A DNA stretch of 64,000 nucleotides from Pseudomonas mandelii (GCF_900106065.1 NZ_LT629796.1:5928501-5992500); one strand, 5' to 3'; numbered from the stretch's first letter, positions 1 to 8,912 are shown. Notes: a model not told the origin generated them from the sequence alone. A program made the numbers and translations.

Positions 1-125
1 CCAAGCGTGCGAATGCACTTTAATAAAGCTTTCGTGCGGTGGCATGCACTAAGCCAAGGCAGAAACCGCCACGTTGATCTTCTTAAAGCCCCGGGAGGTG
101 CCGTAAAACATTGACATTCAGCGCT

Positions 126-142
126 TGGCACAATCGCTGCAT
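126..142 (+). promoter_or_regulatory. sigma-54 (-24/-12) promoter of nirBD
   Basis: The sequence TTGGCACAATCGCTGCA has GG at 127-128 and GC at 139-140 with exactly 10 bases between them, the canonical RpoN spacing (TGGCAC-N5-TTGCW). It lies about 210 bases before nirB and would start a leader near position 152. This fits nitrogen-limitation control of assimilatory nitrite reductase through NtrC. GTGC/GCAC half-sites are visible upstream (positions 20-50), but none matches the NtrC dyad well. Confidence 0.8.
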
Positions 143-151
143 TACATCGAT

Positions 152-347
152 CAGGCCCACCGTGAACGCAGTCGAGTGGGCAGCCCCCTCGGTCAACGAC
201 GATCGATTCGTGGGCAACATCGGTGGGTCAGGCATAGACGTCTGGTTTCAACACCGCAAAAGAACAGGCAAAGACGCCTGGAACCGCAAGGTTTCAGGCG
301 TTTTTTTTTGCTTTTTGAACCGTGATGGGCTTAGTCGGGTACTTCTT
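152..347 (+). promoter_or_regulatory. nirBD 5' leader, probable NasT-type antitermination RNA
   Basis: This is the untranslated stretch between the sigma-54 promoter and nirB. It contains a 6-bp hairpin (TCGGTC at 189-194, GATCGA at 201-206, one G-U pair) closed by the hexaloop AACGAC, with A at loop position 1 and G at position 4. That is the signature known for RNAs bound by ANTAR proteins such as NasT and NasR. A second possible stem (GCCCAC 155-160 with GTGGGC 176-181) lies just before it. A perfect intrinsic terminator follows. NasT control of nirB leaders is known in Pseudomonas and Azotobacter; nasS and nasT are not in this window, so the assignment here is inferred. Confidence 0.6.
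274..309 (+). terminator. Intrinsic terminator inside the nirBD leader
   Basis: ACGCCTGGAACC (274-285) pairs fully with GGTTTCAGGCGT (290-301), including one G-U pair, around a GCAA loop, and a run of nine T follows (301-309). It sits 38 bases before the nirB start codon, so it would stop most transcripts unless an antiterminator acts. Confidence 0.88.
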
Positions 348-2909
348 ATGAATTCCAATGTCGCCGCGTTGAACAAGCTGCAAACGCTGATCGTGATCGG
401 TAACGGCATGGTCGGACATCATTGTGTCGAACAGCTGATCGAGCGCGGTGCCCTTGATCACTATCGGCTGCACGTTTTCAGCGAGGAGCCGATGCGCGCC
501 TACGACCGCGTGCACCTTTCCGAATACTTCACCGGACGTGATGCCGAGTCGCTCGCCTTGGGTGAAGCCTCGTTGTACCAGACCCCGGGCGTCACCTTGC
601 ACTTGGGTGTGCCGGTCCTGGAAATCGACCGCGCCCGCTGCCAGGTGATCACCGCGCAAGGCTGCGTCGCCTACGACAAATTGGTACTGGCCACCGGGTC
701 CTACCCGTTTGTGCCGCCGATCGAAGGCGCCGAGGGCGATTCGCGCCTGGTGTACCGCACCCTTGAAGACCTTGATGCGATCCGTGCCGCTGCGTCCAAT
801 GCCCGACGTGGCGTGGTGGTCGGCGGTGGCTTGCTCGGACTGGAAGCCGCCAATGCCCTGAAAAGCCTGGGCCTGGAAGCTCACGTGGTGGAATTCGCGC
901 CGCGCCTGATGCCGGTGCAGCTGGACGAGCAGGGCGGTCGTGCACTCAAGGCCCAGATCGAACGCCTCGGCGTCGGCGTGCACCTGTCGCGAGGCACTCA
1001 ATCGATCAGCCCAGGCGAGGAATATCGCTATCGGATGAATTTCGCCAATGACGAATTTCTGGAGGCCGACCTGATCGTGTTTTCCGCCGGGATCCGCGCC
1101 CAAGACTCCTTGGCCCGCCAGTGCTCGCTGGAAGTCGGCCCGCGCGGCGGCGTGGTGGTTGACGACCAATGCCTGAGCAGCGATCCGAACATTTATGCCA
1201 TCGGCGAGTGTGCCGCGTGGAATGGCAGCATTTTTGGCCTGGTCGCCCCGGGCTACCAGATGGCGCGCGGCGTGGCTGCACGGCTGTGCAACGAAGTCGC
1301 CGAGCCGTTCAAGGGCGCGGACATGTCGACCAAGCTCAAGTTGTTGGGCGTTGACGTCGGCTCCATCGGCGATGCGCATGGCAGCACGCCGGGCTCGCGC
1401 AGTTATCAATTCATCGACGAAACCACCGCCAGCTACCGCCGATTGGTGGTGGATGCGACAGGCAAGCACGTACTCGGTGCGGTGCTGGTCGGCGACAACA
1501 GCTATTACGACACGCTGCTGCAATACATGCAGAATGCGATTGCCTTGCCCGCGGAACCCGCCAGCCTGATTCTGCCCTCGTCCGAAGGCGCGCCGACCCT
1601 GGGCCCGGGCGCGTTGCCCGAATCGGCCACGGTGTGCTCGTGCCACAACGTCACCAAGGGCTCCATTTGCTCGGCCATCGACGGTGGCTGCACCGACCTC
1701 GGCCTGCTCAAGTCGCAAACCAAGGCCTGCACAGGCTGCGGCGGTTGTGCCGGGTTGCTCAAGCAGGTTTTCGAACATGAGCTGATTGCCCGCGGCGTCA
1801 GCGTCGACAAAAGCCTGTGCGAACACTTTGCCTATACCCGTCAGGAGCTTTACGCATTGGTACGGGTAGAAGGGGTTATCACCTTCGAAGAACTGCTGGC
1901 CAAACATGGCCGTGGCCACACCGGTTGCGACGTGTGCAAACCGGCGGTGGGCTCGATCCTCGCATCGTGCTGGAACCAGCCGATCATGGACGCCTCACTG
2001 GTGCCGCTGCAGGACACCAACGACACGTTCATGGCCAACATGCAGAAAAACGGCACCTATTCGGTGGTGCCGCGCATCCCAGGTGGCGAGATCACCGCCG
2101 ACAAACTGATCGCCATCGGCGTGGTGGCGAAGAAATACGACCTCTACACCAAAATCACCGGCGGCCAGCGTATTGATTTGTTCGGCGCGCAGTTGCACGA
2201 GTTGCCGGACATTTGGGCCGAGCTGATCGAAGCCGGTTTCGAAACGGGGCACGCCTACGGCAAATCGACCCGCACGGTGAAGTCCTGCGTCGGCAGCACC
2301 TGGTGCCGGTATGGCGTACAGGACAGCGTGAAAATGGCCCTGCTCATCGAGGACCGCTACAAGGGCCTGCGTTCGCCGCACAAGCTTAAGTTCGCGGTGT
2401 CCGGTTGCACCCGTGAGTGCGCCGAAGCCCAGAGCAAAGACGTGGGCGTGATCGCCACCGAGAAAGGCTGGAACCTGTACATCGCCGGCAACGGCGGCAT
2501 GCGACCGCGTCACGCCGAACTGTTTGCCACCGACCTCGACGATGAAACCCTGATCCGCTACATCGACCGTTTCCTGATGTTCTACATCCGCACCGCCGAC
2601 AAATTGCAGCGCACCTCGGTATGGCGTGAAAGCCTGGAAGGCGGCCTCGACTTCCTCAAGGAGGTGATCATTAACGACAGCCTCGGCCTGGGTGAAGAGC
2701 TCGAATCGCAGATGCAATTGGTGGTCGACCGCTATGAATGCGAGTGGGCCAACGCCCTCAAAGACCCGCAGAAACTCAAGCGTTTCCGTACCTTCGTCAA
2801 CGACAAACGCCCGGACCCGGACATTCACTTTGTCCAGGAGCGCGGTCAGCGGCGCCCGATCATGGCCGCCGAACTCAACCTTATTCCTGTCACCGAGGAG
2901 ATTGCCTGA
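348..2909 (+). CDS. nirB: Assimilatory NADH-dependent nitrite reductase, large subunit
   Basis: Reduces nitrite to ammonium with NADH in the cytoplasm for nitrogen assimilation; works with NirD. The ATG at 348 gives 853 residues, the normal NirB length; upstream in-frame starts would run through the leader terminator. Order of domains: FAD/NAD-binding oxidoreductase (a GNGMVG dinucleotide fold near the N terminus and GGGLLG later), BFD-type [2Fe-2S] regions with CSCHN near residue 430 and CTGCGGC near 460, a second BFD-like segment (GCDVCKP), then ferredoxin-type nitrite/sulfite reductase domains. Cysteines in SCVGSTWC (about 645) and GCTRECAEA (about 685) are the expected [4Fe-4S]-siroheme ligands. 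Its stop overlaps the nirD start by one base. Control is probably by RpoN plus leader attenuation. Confidence 0.95.
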   Translation: MNSNVAALNKLQTLIVIGNGMVGHHCVEQLIERGALDHYRLHVFSEEPMRAYDRVHLSEYFTGRDAESLALGEASLYQTPGVTLHLGVPVLEIDRARCQVITAQGCVAYDKLVLATGSYPFVPPIEGAEGDSRLVYRTLEDLDAIRAAASNARRGVVVGGGLLGLEAANALKSLGLEAHVVEFAPRLMPVQLDEQGGRALKAQIERLGVGVHLSRGTQSISPGEEYRYRMNFANDEFLEADLIVFSAGIRAQDSLARQCSLEVGPRGGVVVDDQCLSSDPNIYAIGECAAWNGSIFGLVAPGYQMARGVAARLCNEVAEPFKGADMSTKLKLLGVDVGSIGDAHGSTPGSRSYQFIDETTASYRRLVVDATGKHVLGAVLVGDNSYYDTLLQYMQNAIALPAEPASLILPSSEGAPTLGPGALPESATVCSCHNVTKGSICSAIDGGCTDLGLLKSQTKACTGCGGCAGLLKQVFEHELIARGVSVDKSLCEHFAYTRQELYALVRVEGVITFEELLAKHGRGHTGCDVCKPAVGSILASCWNQPIMDASLVPLQDTNDTFMANMQKNGTYSVVPRIPGGEITADKLIAIGVVAKKYDLYTKITGGQRIDLFGAQLHELPDIWAELIEAGFETGHAYGKSTRTVKSCVGSTWCRYGVQDSVKMALLIEDRYKGLRSPHKLKFAVSGCTRECAEAQSKDVGVIATEKGWNLYIAGNGGMRPRHAELFATDLDDETLIRYIDRFLMFYIRTADKLQRTSVWRESLEGGLDFLKEVIINDSLGLGEELESQMQLVVDRYECEWANALKDPQKLKRFRTFVNDKRPDPDIHFVQERGQRRPIMAAELNLIPVTEEIA

Positions 2910-3286
2910 TGAGCCAGCCCACTACCCAACGCATTGCGCCCCTGGAAAACACCGGCGCCTGGCAAACCGTCTGCGACCAACAGGACCTGGTCAGTAACTC
3001 CGGCGTGGTCGTCTGGCTCGACGGCGCACAAGTGGCGCTGTTCTACCTGCCCGGAGCCGAGGGGCAGACCCTCTACGCCATTGACAACCATGACCCGCAA
3101 TCCGGGGCGAATGTCATCGGTCGCGGATTGATCGGCAGCATCAAGGGCGACCTGGTGGTGGCGTCGCCCATCTACAAACAGCATTTCCGGCTCGAGGACG
3201 GCAGTTGCCTGGAGTACCCGCAACAGCGTTTGCGGGTCTGGCCGGTGCGGTTGAACGGGGGGAGGGTGGAGGTCGGGGCGGTTTGA
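2909..3286 (+). CDS. nirD: Nitrite reductase [NAD(P)H], small subunit
   Basis: Rieske-fold small subunit that assists NirB. It has 125 residues, close to the usual length of about 110-120. The N-terminal part (NTGAWQTVCDQQDLV) and the later GLIGSIKGDLVVASP and YPQQRLRVWPV segments are typical of NirD. As in other NirD proteins, the Cys/His ligands of true Rieske domains are missing (the middle reads YAIDNHDPQSGANVI). The start codon overlaps the nirB stop (TGATG), implying translational coupling. Not to be confused with the heme d1 gene, also called nirD, near 58.1 kb. Confidence 0.93.
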   Translation: MSQPTTQRIAPLENTGAWQTVCDQQDLVSNSGVVVWLDGAQVALFYLPGAEGQTLYAIDNHDPQSGANVIGRGLIGSIKGDLVVASPIYKQHFRLEDGSCLEYPQQRLRVWPVRLNGGRVEVGAV

Positions 3287-3326
3287 AGGCCATTAACTGC
3301 ATCACGCAATCGAATCGGAGCCACGT

Positions 3327-3767
3327 ATGAAAACAGCCGCACAGTTGCTCAAACTCAAGGTCGTACAGAACCGTCAGGTGCATAGCATCGCACCTGATGA
3401 AATGGTGCTGGAGGCCCTGAAGCTCATGGCCGAAAAGAACGTCGGGGCACTTCCCGTCATCGACAAAGGCCAGGTGGTCGGGGTGATCAGCGAGCGTGAC
3501 TATGCCCGCAAAGTCGTGCTGCAGGGGCGCTCTTCAGTAGGGACGCCAGTGCGCGACATCATGAGCTCGCCGGTGGTGACTGCGCCGAGTCAGCAAAGCA
3601 TCGAGCGCTGCATGGCCGTCATGACCGACAGCCATCTGCGTCATTTGCCGGTGGTGGAAGACGGTGAACTGATTGGCCTGCTGTCGATTGGCGATCTGGT
3701 CAAGGAAGCCATCGTCGAACAGGCCGATCTGATTCGGCAATTGGAGCATTACATTCGCGGGCACTGA
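3327..3767 (+). CDS. Tandem CBS-domain protein
   Basis: A 146-residue cytoplasmic protein made almost wholly of two CBS motifs: residues about 15-65 (IAPDEMVLEALKLMAEKNVG, ALPVIDKGQVVGVISERDYA) and about 80-135 (VTAPSQQSIERCMAVMTD, HLPVVEDGELIGLLSIGDLV). CBS pairs bind adenine nucleotides such as AMP, ATP or SAM and act as energy sensors. Stand-alone versions are common in Pseudomonas and their partner is usually unknown. A start at 3327 is supported by GGAG at 3317-3320. It is convergent with the next gene and 40 bases after nirD, but no shared function can be claimed. Confidence 0.85.
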   Translation: MKTAAQLLKLKVVQNRQVHSIAPDEMVLEALKLMAEKNVGALPVIDKGQVVGVISERDYARKVVLQGRSSVGTPVRDIMSSPVVTAPSQQSIERCMAVMTDSHLRHLPVVEDGELIGLLSIGDLVKEAIVEQADLIRQLEHYIRGH

Positions 3768-3795
3768 GACGGTGGGTGGTTTTGCGCCAAAGCCA

Positions 3796-4440
3796 TCAAC
3801 TGACCGGTTCGACCGTACAGCTCATTTCCCGTGAGCCTGGCTTCTGGAAAAGCACCGCGTTGCCGTCTTGCCAAAAGCTGTAATTGCCCTGGTAATCCTT
3901 GCCGGTGTATCGAGTGCCCGAATCGCTCGGCACCTGGCTCAGGGTGATCGCGGTGTTGGCCCATTTCAGGTACACGACACCCGGCTGCGTACTGAAGAAA
4001 GTGGCAGTAATCAGCGTGTTAAAGCCTGCACAACGAAACGCCAGGGGGCCTTCGGTGAGTCGGTCTGGATCCTTGGTTCTCACGATGGCCGAGCCTTGGC
4101 GAAGCTGGTGCGCACGCTCGGCATAACTGCGGATGATGCACATCTTTTGCTCCGGTCCCGAGGCACACCCGTTGCGGGCATCGATCCAGAACTGCTGGTC
4201 GATGATGACTTTGTCCGGGGGCGGAACTGAACGTTCATCGGTGAGCGCCAGGCGATAAAGACGCGTCAGTTCGATGTCCATCTGCGTCAGTTGTGGATCG
4301 CGACAGATAAGCTTTTCGACGGAGGCCCTGGTCTTGGCGCAGTCGATGCCGGGAGGGGACGCAGCGTGGGCGCAGGTGCTCGCCGCCGCGCACAGGCTGG
4401 CAGCGAACAGGCATCTGAACAGGGCCGTGACCGTTTTCAT
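3796..4440 (-). CDS. Secreted lysozyme-inhibitor-like protein (LprI/DUF1311 plus MliC-like domain)
   Basis: A 214-residue exported protein. The start at 4440 gives a clear signal peptide (MKTVTALFRCLFAASLCAAA followed by STCAHA, cleavage probably after AHA); longer starts would bury it. Residues about 30-110 resemble the LprI N-terminal/DUF1311 family, with paired cysteines (GIDCAKTRASVEKLICRDP and ARNGCASGPEQKMCIIRSYA). Residues about 125-210 resemble MliC/PliC lysozyme inhibitors: FRCAGFNTLITATFF, then GKDYQGNYSFWQDGNAVLF and a final SCTVEP, with the two outer cysteines placed for the MliC disulfide. The likely role is periplasmic defence against host or phage c-type lysozyme. No lipobox, so it is probably soluble. 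Confidence 0.75.
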   Translation of the reverse strand: MKTVTALFRCLFAASLCAAASTCAHAASPPGIDCAKTRASVEKLICRDPQLTQMDIELTRLYRLALTDERSVPPPDKVIIDQQFWIDARNGCASGPEQKMCIIRSYAERAHQLRQGSAIVRTKDPDRLTEGPLAFRCAGFNTLITATFFSTQPGVVYLKWANTAITLSQVPSDSGTRYTGKDYQGNYSFWQDGNAVLFQKPGSREMSCTVEPVS

Positions 4441-4581
4441 GTTGGCTTCACCCAGATCATTTTGGGATGCCCGGATTGCCGAGGACCTGGCGATCCGTTG
4501 AACAGTCATTCGTTTGCATGGGTGTACGCAGTGTATGCCAGTGTTTGAAACTTGCCACACCCGCCCGGCGGCGGGTGACCT

Positions 4582-5859
4582 TCAGAATCGATCCAACCTG
4601 TAGGGCGCAATGTCCGGTAATTCATGGGTATGAGGCGCAGGCGAAGCCAGTTGCGCGATGAGTTCGGCTGTGACTGCGGCCTGTGTCAGGCCCAGGTGCT
4701 GGTGACCGAAAGCGAGCAGCACTTTGCCGTCGCACACCCGGTCGATGATCGGCAGGGAATCCGGCAAGGACGGGCGAAACCCCATCCACGGCGTCGCCGC
4801 CTCAGCGTTCAAGTCTCGTTTGAACAGGCCTTCGCTTAACCGGTGCAACTGCCAGGCACGCTCCATCACCGGCGCTCGGTCGAGGCCGGCGAACTCGACG
4901 GTGCCGGCCAAGCGCAGTCCATCAGCCATCGGGGTCATGATGAACTTGCGCTCCAGCGAGGTAACGGCGAACGGCAGCCGTCCGTGTTCATGGGGCAACA
5001 TCAAGTGATAGCCGCGCTCGGTATCCAGCGGTACTTTTTTGCCGGTCAGCGCTGCCGTCAACTTCGCGGAGTGAGCACCGCAGGCGATCAGGGTCTGGCG
5101 GGCGGTGAAACGGCCCTGGTCGGTGATAAGCGAGACGCCGTGCTCATGCAGGTGTGCGCCCAGGACCTGGTGCTTGAGGAAGTGCACGCCGCAGGCTTTG
5201 GCGGCATGGACCAGTTCGCAGACCACTCGGTAAGGGTCGAGAAAATGACCGGTGCGCGGGAAGAACAGACCGCCCTGAATTCGCTCGCTGAGTTGTGGCG
5301 CCGCCTCGCGCACCGCGTTGGCCTGCCAGTAGTCGACCGGTACGTGTTGATGGCGCATCCGAGCCTGTAGCGCTTCGATTGCTTTATGCGAGTCTGCCCG
5401 TTCGAACACCAGCAACGAGCCGTCTTCGCGCAGCAGATGGGGGCGGGCAATGTCCTCCAGCAGTCGGTGCCAGGCGCCCAGGCTGCTTTCGTTGAGTGCG
5501 CGCAGGCCGGCGATGGTTCGTTGGAAGGGGGCATGTCGCAGGTTCAGCAACAGGCGCGTGAACCAGGGCAGGGCGCGTGGCAGGTATTTCCAGTCCAGGC
5601 GCAACGGCCCCATTGGGTCTGTGAGTATGGCGGGCAGACGTTTGAGGATGGACAGGTCGGCGATAGGAAACACCTGTTCGGTCGCCAGGTGCCCGGCATT
5701 GCCAAACGAGGCGCCCCGGCCAGGGTCTTGCTGGTCGAGGACCACCACCCGCAGACCCTGACGTGCCAGCCGCACAGCGCAAGCGACGCCGATGATGCCG
5801 GCGCCGACCACGACAATGTCGGCGATGTCGTGCGGGTTGTGTGCAGCAGGCAGAGTCAT
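4582..5859 (-). CDS. FAD-dependent D-hydroxyproline dehydrogenase (DadA-like)
   Basis: A 425-residue DadA-family amino acid dehydrogenase. The FAD-binding dinucleotide fold IVVVGAGIIGVACAVRLARQ lies at about residues 14-33; ERGYHLMLP and SLPIIDRVCDGKVLLAFGHQ near the C terminus are family signatures. By context it should oxidise cis-4-hydroxy-D-proline to 1-pyrroline-4-hydroxy-2-carboxylate. One polypeptide does this in P. putida, whereas P. aeruginosa uses a multi-subunit enzyme. The start at 5859 has AGGAAAGCGCC before it. It lies downstream of the deaminase and epimerase on the same strand (gaps 71 and 61 bases), so they probably form one operon. DadA-type D-amino acid dehydrogenase is the alternative reading. 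Confidence 0.82.
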   Translation of the reverse strand: MTLPAAHNPHDIADIVVVGAGIIGVACAVRLARQGLRVVVLDQQDPGRGASFGNAGHLATEQVFPIADLSILKRLPAILTDPMGPLRLDWKYLPRALPWFTRLLLNLRHAPFQRTIAGLRALNESSLGAWHRLLEDIARPHLLREDGSLLVFERADSHKAIEALQARMRHQHVPVDYWQANAVREAAPQLSERIQGGLFFPRTGHFLDPYRVVCELVHAAKACGVHFLKHQVLGAHLHEHGVSLITDQGRFTARQTLIACGAHSAKLTAALTGKKVPLDTERGYHLMLPHEHGRLPFAVTSLERKFIMTPMADGLRLAGTVEFAGLDRAPVMERAWQLHRLSEGLFKRDLNAEAATPWMGFRPSLPDSLPIIDRVCDGKVLLAFGHQHLGLTQAAVTAELIAQLASPAPHTHELPDIAPYRLDRF

Positions 5860-5930
5860 GGCGCTTTCCTGGAATAAGTGGCCCGGCTGCAAAACCGGGC
5901 GGGTTTACAGCGGGCGCAGTCAGGGTGGGA

Positions 5931-6878
5931 TCAGGCAACGTTCTGTTCGGCCGACCAGTTTTTGTACCACTGACGGAACAACGTGTACTGAGTCTCGGCA
6001 TAGCGCCGTTGGGCATCGCTGAGCGCATCGGTTTCGTTGAAGTGCAGGGTGTATTCCTTGTCGCCATTGAGCACCATCAGGTGCTTGTAATAGAGCACCA
6101 GGTCGCAGCCCTCATCGAAGGACGACAGCACCTGCAGCGCAGATTCCAGCTCTTTGGCCAGGCGGCGAGCCGTGGCGTCACCCTTGGCCGCCTGCTTGCT
6201 CAGGGCCACCAATTGCAGCACTTCGCGGGGCAGCGCGTTGCCGATGCCGGTGATAGCGCCGGTGGCGTTGCAATTGACGAAGCCATGCACCACTTGGGTA
6301 TCGACACCGACCATCAGGGTGACGTCATCGTCCTTTGACGTGATGTTTTCGGCGGCGTAACGCAGGTCGGCAGCACCGCCGAACTCCTTGAAGCCGATCA
6401 GGTTCGGGTGTTCGCGGCGCAGTTCGAAGAACAGCTCGGCACGGGTGGCGAAGCCGTAGTAAGGACTGTTATAGATCACCGACGGCAGATTTGGAGCAGC
6501 CTCCAGAATCGCCGCGAAGTGAGCTTTTTGCGCGGCCGGCGAGGCACCCCGGGAGAGGACGCGAGGGATGACCATCAGGCCCTGGGCACCGACCTTGGCC
6601 GCATGCGCCGCGTGGGAAATCGCTTCACGACTGTTGACGGCGCCAGTGCCGACGATGGTCGGAACGCCGGCAGCGACCAGACGCGCCACACCTTCCTGGC
6701 GCTCGGCTTCGGTGAGCAGAGGCCAGTCACCCATGGAACCGCAATACACGACAGCACTCATGCCGATATCGATCAGTTCGCGACCTTTGGCCACCAGCGC
6801 GTCGAAGTCGGGTTTGCGCTCGGCGGTGCAAGGGGTCATCAGTGCAGGCATGCAGCCAGTGAAGATGTTTGCGCTCAT
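5931..6878 (-). CDS. lhpC: 1-pyrroline-4-hydroxy-2-carboxylate deaminase (DapA superfamily)
   Basis: A class I aldolase-fold enzyme of 315 residues. In the hydroxyproline pathway it deaminates 1-pyrroline-4-hydroxy-2-carboxylate to 2-oxoglutarate semialdehyde. Visible active-site elements are Lys164 in IGFKEFGG (Schiff base) and Tyr136 in VIYNSPYYG. The start at 6878 follows a GGAG Shine-Dalgarno. Without its neighbours it would be called only a dihydrodipicolinate synthase-like protein; the epimerase on one side and the FAD dehydrogenase on the other decide the assignment. Confidence 0.85.
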   Translation of the reverse strand: MSANIFTGCMPALMTPCTAERKPDFDALVAKGRELIDIGMSAVVYCGSMGDWPLLTEAERQEGVARLVAAGVPTIVGTGAVNSREAISHAAHAAKVGAQGLMVIPRVLSRGASPAAQKAHFAAILEAAPNLPSVIYNSPYYGFATRAELFFELRREHPNLIGFKEFGGAADLRYAAENITSKDDDVTLMVGVDTQVVHGFVNCNATGAITGIGNALPREVLQLVALSKQAAKGDATARRLAKELESALQVLSSFDEGCDLVLYYKHLMVLNGDKEYTLHFNETDALSDAQRRYAETQYTLFRQWYKNWSAEQNVA

Positions 6879-6939
6879 TGTTGGCACTCCTAGAAGCGTT
6901 TATTCAGCTTGATTGAGGTGGGGAATGCAGCGTGTTCGC

Positions 6940-7866
6940 TCAAATGCCCCACGCGAAGGGGTCCTGTTCGTCGATCAGCAGCGTGCTGTCGGCGGTCATG
7001 AAGGCCTGGCCGGTAATGAACGGGCGGACGTGTTCGCCTTCCCATTCGTAACTGCCGACGAATTGACTGGCGGTGATGCTGGCTTGTACCCAGGGCGCAC
7101 CCGCGGCCAGTTTTCCATCGGCAGCCAGGCATGCCAGTTTGGCGCTGGTGCCAGTGCCGCAGGGCGAGCGGTCGTAGGCTTTGCCCGGGCACATGACGAA
7201 GTTGCGGCTGTCGGCCTGGTCGTCGTCGGCAAACAACTCGACATGGTCGATGACGGCGCCGTCTTCGCCATGGATGCCTTGGGCTTCGAGGGCCTTGAGC
7301 ATCGCCCAGGTGTAATCGGTGAGCGCTTCGACGTTATCGAGTTGCAACACTTGCCCGTGGTCGGACACCAGGAAAAACCAGTTGCCGCCCCAAGCGATGT
7401 CGCCGTAGACGCAGCCGTGCCCGGGGACGTCTACCGGCACCTGTTGGCGATAGCGGTAGGCGGGCACATTGCGCAGGGTCACCGTGCCGTCTTCATGCAG
7501 CGTCGCGCTGACCGGGCCGACCGGCGTGTCGATCTTGTGCACACCGGGAGCGATGTGCCCCAAGTAATGTAACGAGTTGACCAGGCCGATGGTGCCGTGA
7601 CCGCACATGCCGAGGTAGCCGGCATTGTTGAAGAAGATGACGCCGCAGGTGGCATCCGGCGAGACCGGCTCGCAATACAGGGCACCGACCAGAACATCGT
7701 TGCCCCGGGGCTCCAGCAGGCAGGCCCTGCGCCAGTGGTCATGCTGATCGCGCAGGGCATCACGCTTCTCGATCATGGTCAGGCCGGGCAATTGGGGAAA
7801 TCCATTCATCACCAGGCGAGTCGGTTCGCCGCCGGTGTGGGAGTCGATGACATGTACTCGTTTCAT
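6940..7866 (-). CDS. lhpA: 4-hydroxyproline 2-epimerase
   Basis: Converts trans-4-hydroxy-L-proline to cis-4-hydroxy-D-proline, the first step of catabolism. It has 308 residues of the proline racemase family. Both catalytic cysteines are present at the expected numbers: Cys88 in MCGHGTIG and Cys236 in SPCGTGTS, with [19 protein letters not shown] at the start. Two cysteines mark a true epimerase rather than the Ser/Cys trans-3-hydroxyproline dehydratases. The start at 7866 follows AAAGGAT. It is the first gene of the cassette, divergent from the AraC-type regulator 278 bases away. Confidence 0.92.
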   Translation of the reverse strand: MKRVHVIDSHTGGEPTRLVMNGFPQLPGLTMIEKRDALRDQHDHWRRACLLEPRGNDVLVGALYCEPVSPDATCGVIFFNNAGYLGMCGHGTIGLVNSLHYLGHIAPGVHKIDTPVGPVSATLHEDGTVTLRNVPAYRYRQQVPVDVPGHGCVYGDIAWGGNWFFLVSDHGQVLQLDNVEALTDYTWAMLKALEAQGIHGEDGAVIDHVELFADDDQADSRNFVMCPGKAYDRSPCGTGTSAKLACLAADGKLAAGAPWVQASITASQFVGSYEWEGEHVRPFITGQAFMTADSTLLIDEQDPFAWGI

Positions 7867-8144
7867 GAACCCATCCTTTAGAAGTGTGCCGGTACACCGG
7901 TTGCCACCACCAGGCCACCGAACCTGCGGATAGAGTGAACGCGTCAGGGGCGATAGCGATTGATGTTTTCCATGAATGCAAATGACGAAATCAGCACAAT
8001 CCTTGTGGCCTCGACACGGGGTAAACCTTGGGGCAATCTGCTTGCGCGCGCCTCGACAACGGCTCCGAAGTGAAGGGCAGTTGCTGAGCGGAGAGGGCGC
8101 AAGGGAGGATTTTTGCTTGTCCGCAGAGTGGGAGAACAAGCGTC

Positions 8145-8912
8145 ATGACGCAGAACGCATTGGCGATCCTGTGCCAAGGAAACGACCTGAATCGGCCCGA
8201 TACCCTCGAAGAATTACTGGCGGGCGTGGCACTGCTGTTGCCGATGCTGGACGTGATCCCCAATGCCGCGATCTTTATCAAGGACATGAAGGCGCGTTAT
8301 GTCATGGCCAATAGCACGCTGGTTCAGCGCTGCGGGTTGAAACAGTTGCAACCGCTGCTTGGCAAAACCAGCGCTGAAGTCTTTCCAGCACAATTGGGGC
8401 CTGGCTACACCGAACAGGATCGTCGTGTACTGGAGCAAGGCTTTGTTCTGGAAGACCAATTGGAATTGCACTTATATGGGAGTCGAGAACCCGGTTGGTG
8501 CCTGACGCATAAACGCCCGTTGTATAACCGCAGCGGTGAAATCATGGGCCTGGTGGGAATTTCGGTTGACCTGCAATCGGCCAGTGATGCTCACCCGGCC
8601 TATCAGCGCCTGGCGGCGGTGGATGAATACATTCGCGCGCATTTCAATCGCCGTATCACCTTGGGCGAACTGACGCGGATCGCCGGTATTTCGGTGGCGC
8701 AACTGGAACGGTATTGCAAGCGCGTGTTCCACCTGACGCCACGGCAGATGATTCAAAAGACTCGACTGGAACATGCGCACCGACTGCTGCACACCGAAAT
8801 TCCCATTACCGACGTGGCATTGCAGTGCGGCTACACCGACCACAGTGCGTTCACACGACAGTTCAAGGCATTGACCGGGTTTACGCCGCGCCAGTATCGA
8901 CAGGTGTCATGA
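8145..8912 (+). CDS. PAS-domain AraC-family regulator, likely activator of the hydroxyproline genes
   Basis: A 255-residue cytoplasmic regulator. Residues about 33-145 form a PAS fold (IPNAAIFIKDMKARYVMANS, then YNRSGEIMGLVGISVDLQ). Residues about 155-255 form an AraC DNA-binding domain with two helix-turn-helix motifs (ITLGELTRIAGISVAQLERY and ITDVALQCGYTDHSAFTRQF, ending GFTPRQYRQ). It is divergent from the epimerase gene, the position of lhpR in P. aeruginosa and of the AraC gene in P. putida clusters. Hydroxyproline or an intermediate as the PAS ligand is inference. The intervening 278 bases (7867-8144) should carry both promoters; no clear repeat operator was picked out by eye. Confidence 0.82.
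   Translation: MTQNALAILCQGNDLNRPDTLEELLAGVALLLPMLDVIPNAAIFIKDMKARYVMANSTLVQRCGLKQLQPLLGKTSAEVFPAQLGPGYTEQDRRVLEQGFVLEDQLELHLYGSREPGWCLTHKRPLYNRSGEIMGLVGISVDLQSASDAHPAYQRLAAVDEYIRAHFNRRITLGELTRIAGISVAQLERYCKRVFHLTPRQMIQKTRLEHAHRLLHTEIPITDVALQCGYTDHSAFTRQFKALTGFTPRQYRQVS

Noticed and set aside
20..50. NtrC enhancer upstream of nirB
   Set aside because: GCAC/GTGC elements are present but spacing and flanks do not fit the NtrC dyad; left as unproven.
294..1919. 541-codon frame on the minus strand over nirB
   Set aside because: Antisense shadow; it would begin in the leader terminator and shows low-complexity Ala/Gly/Arg composition without motifs.
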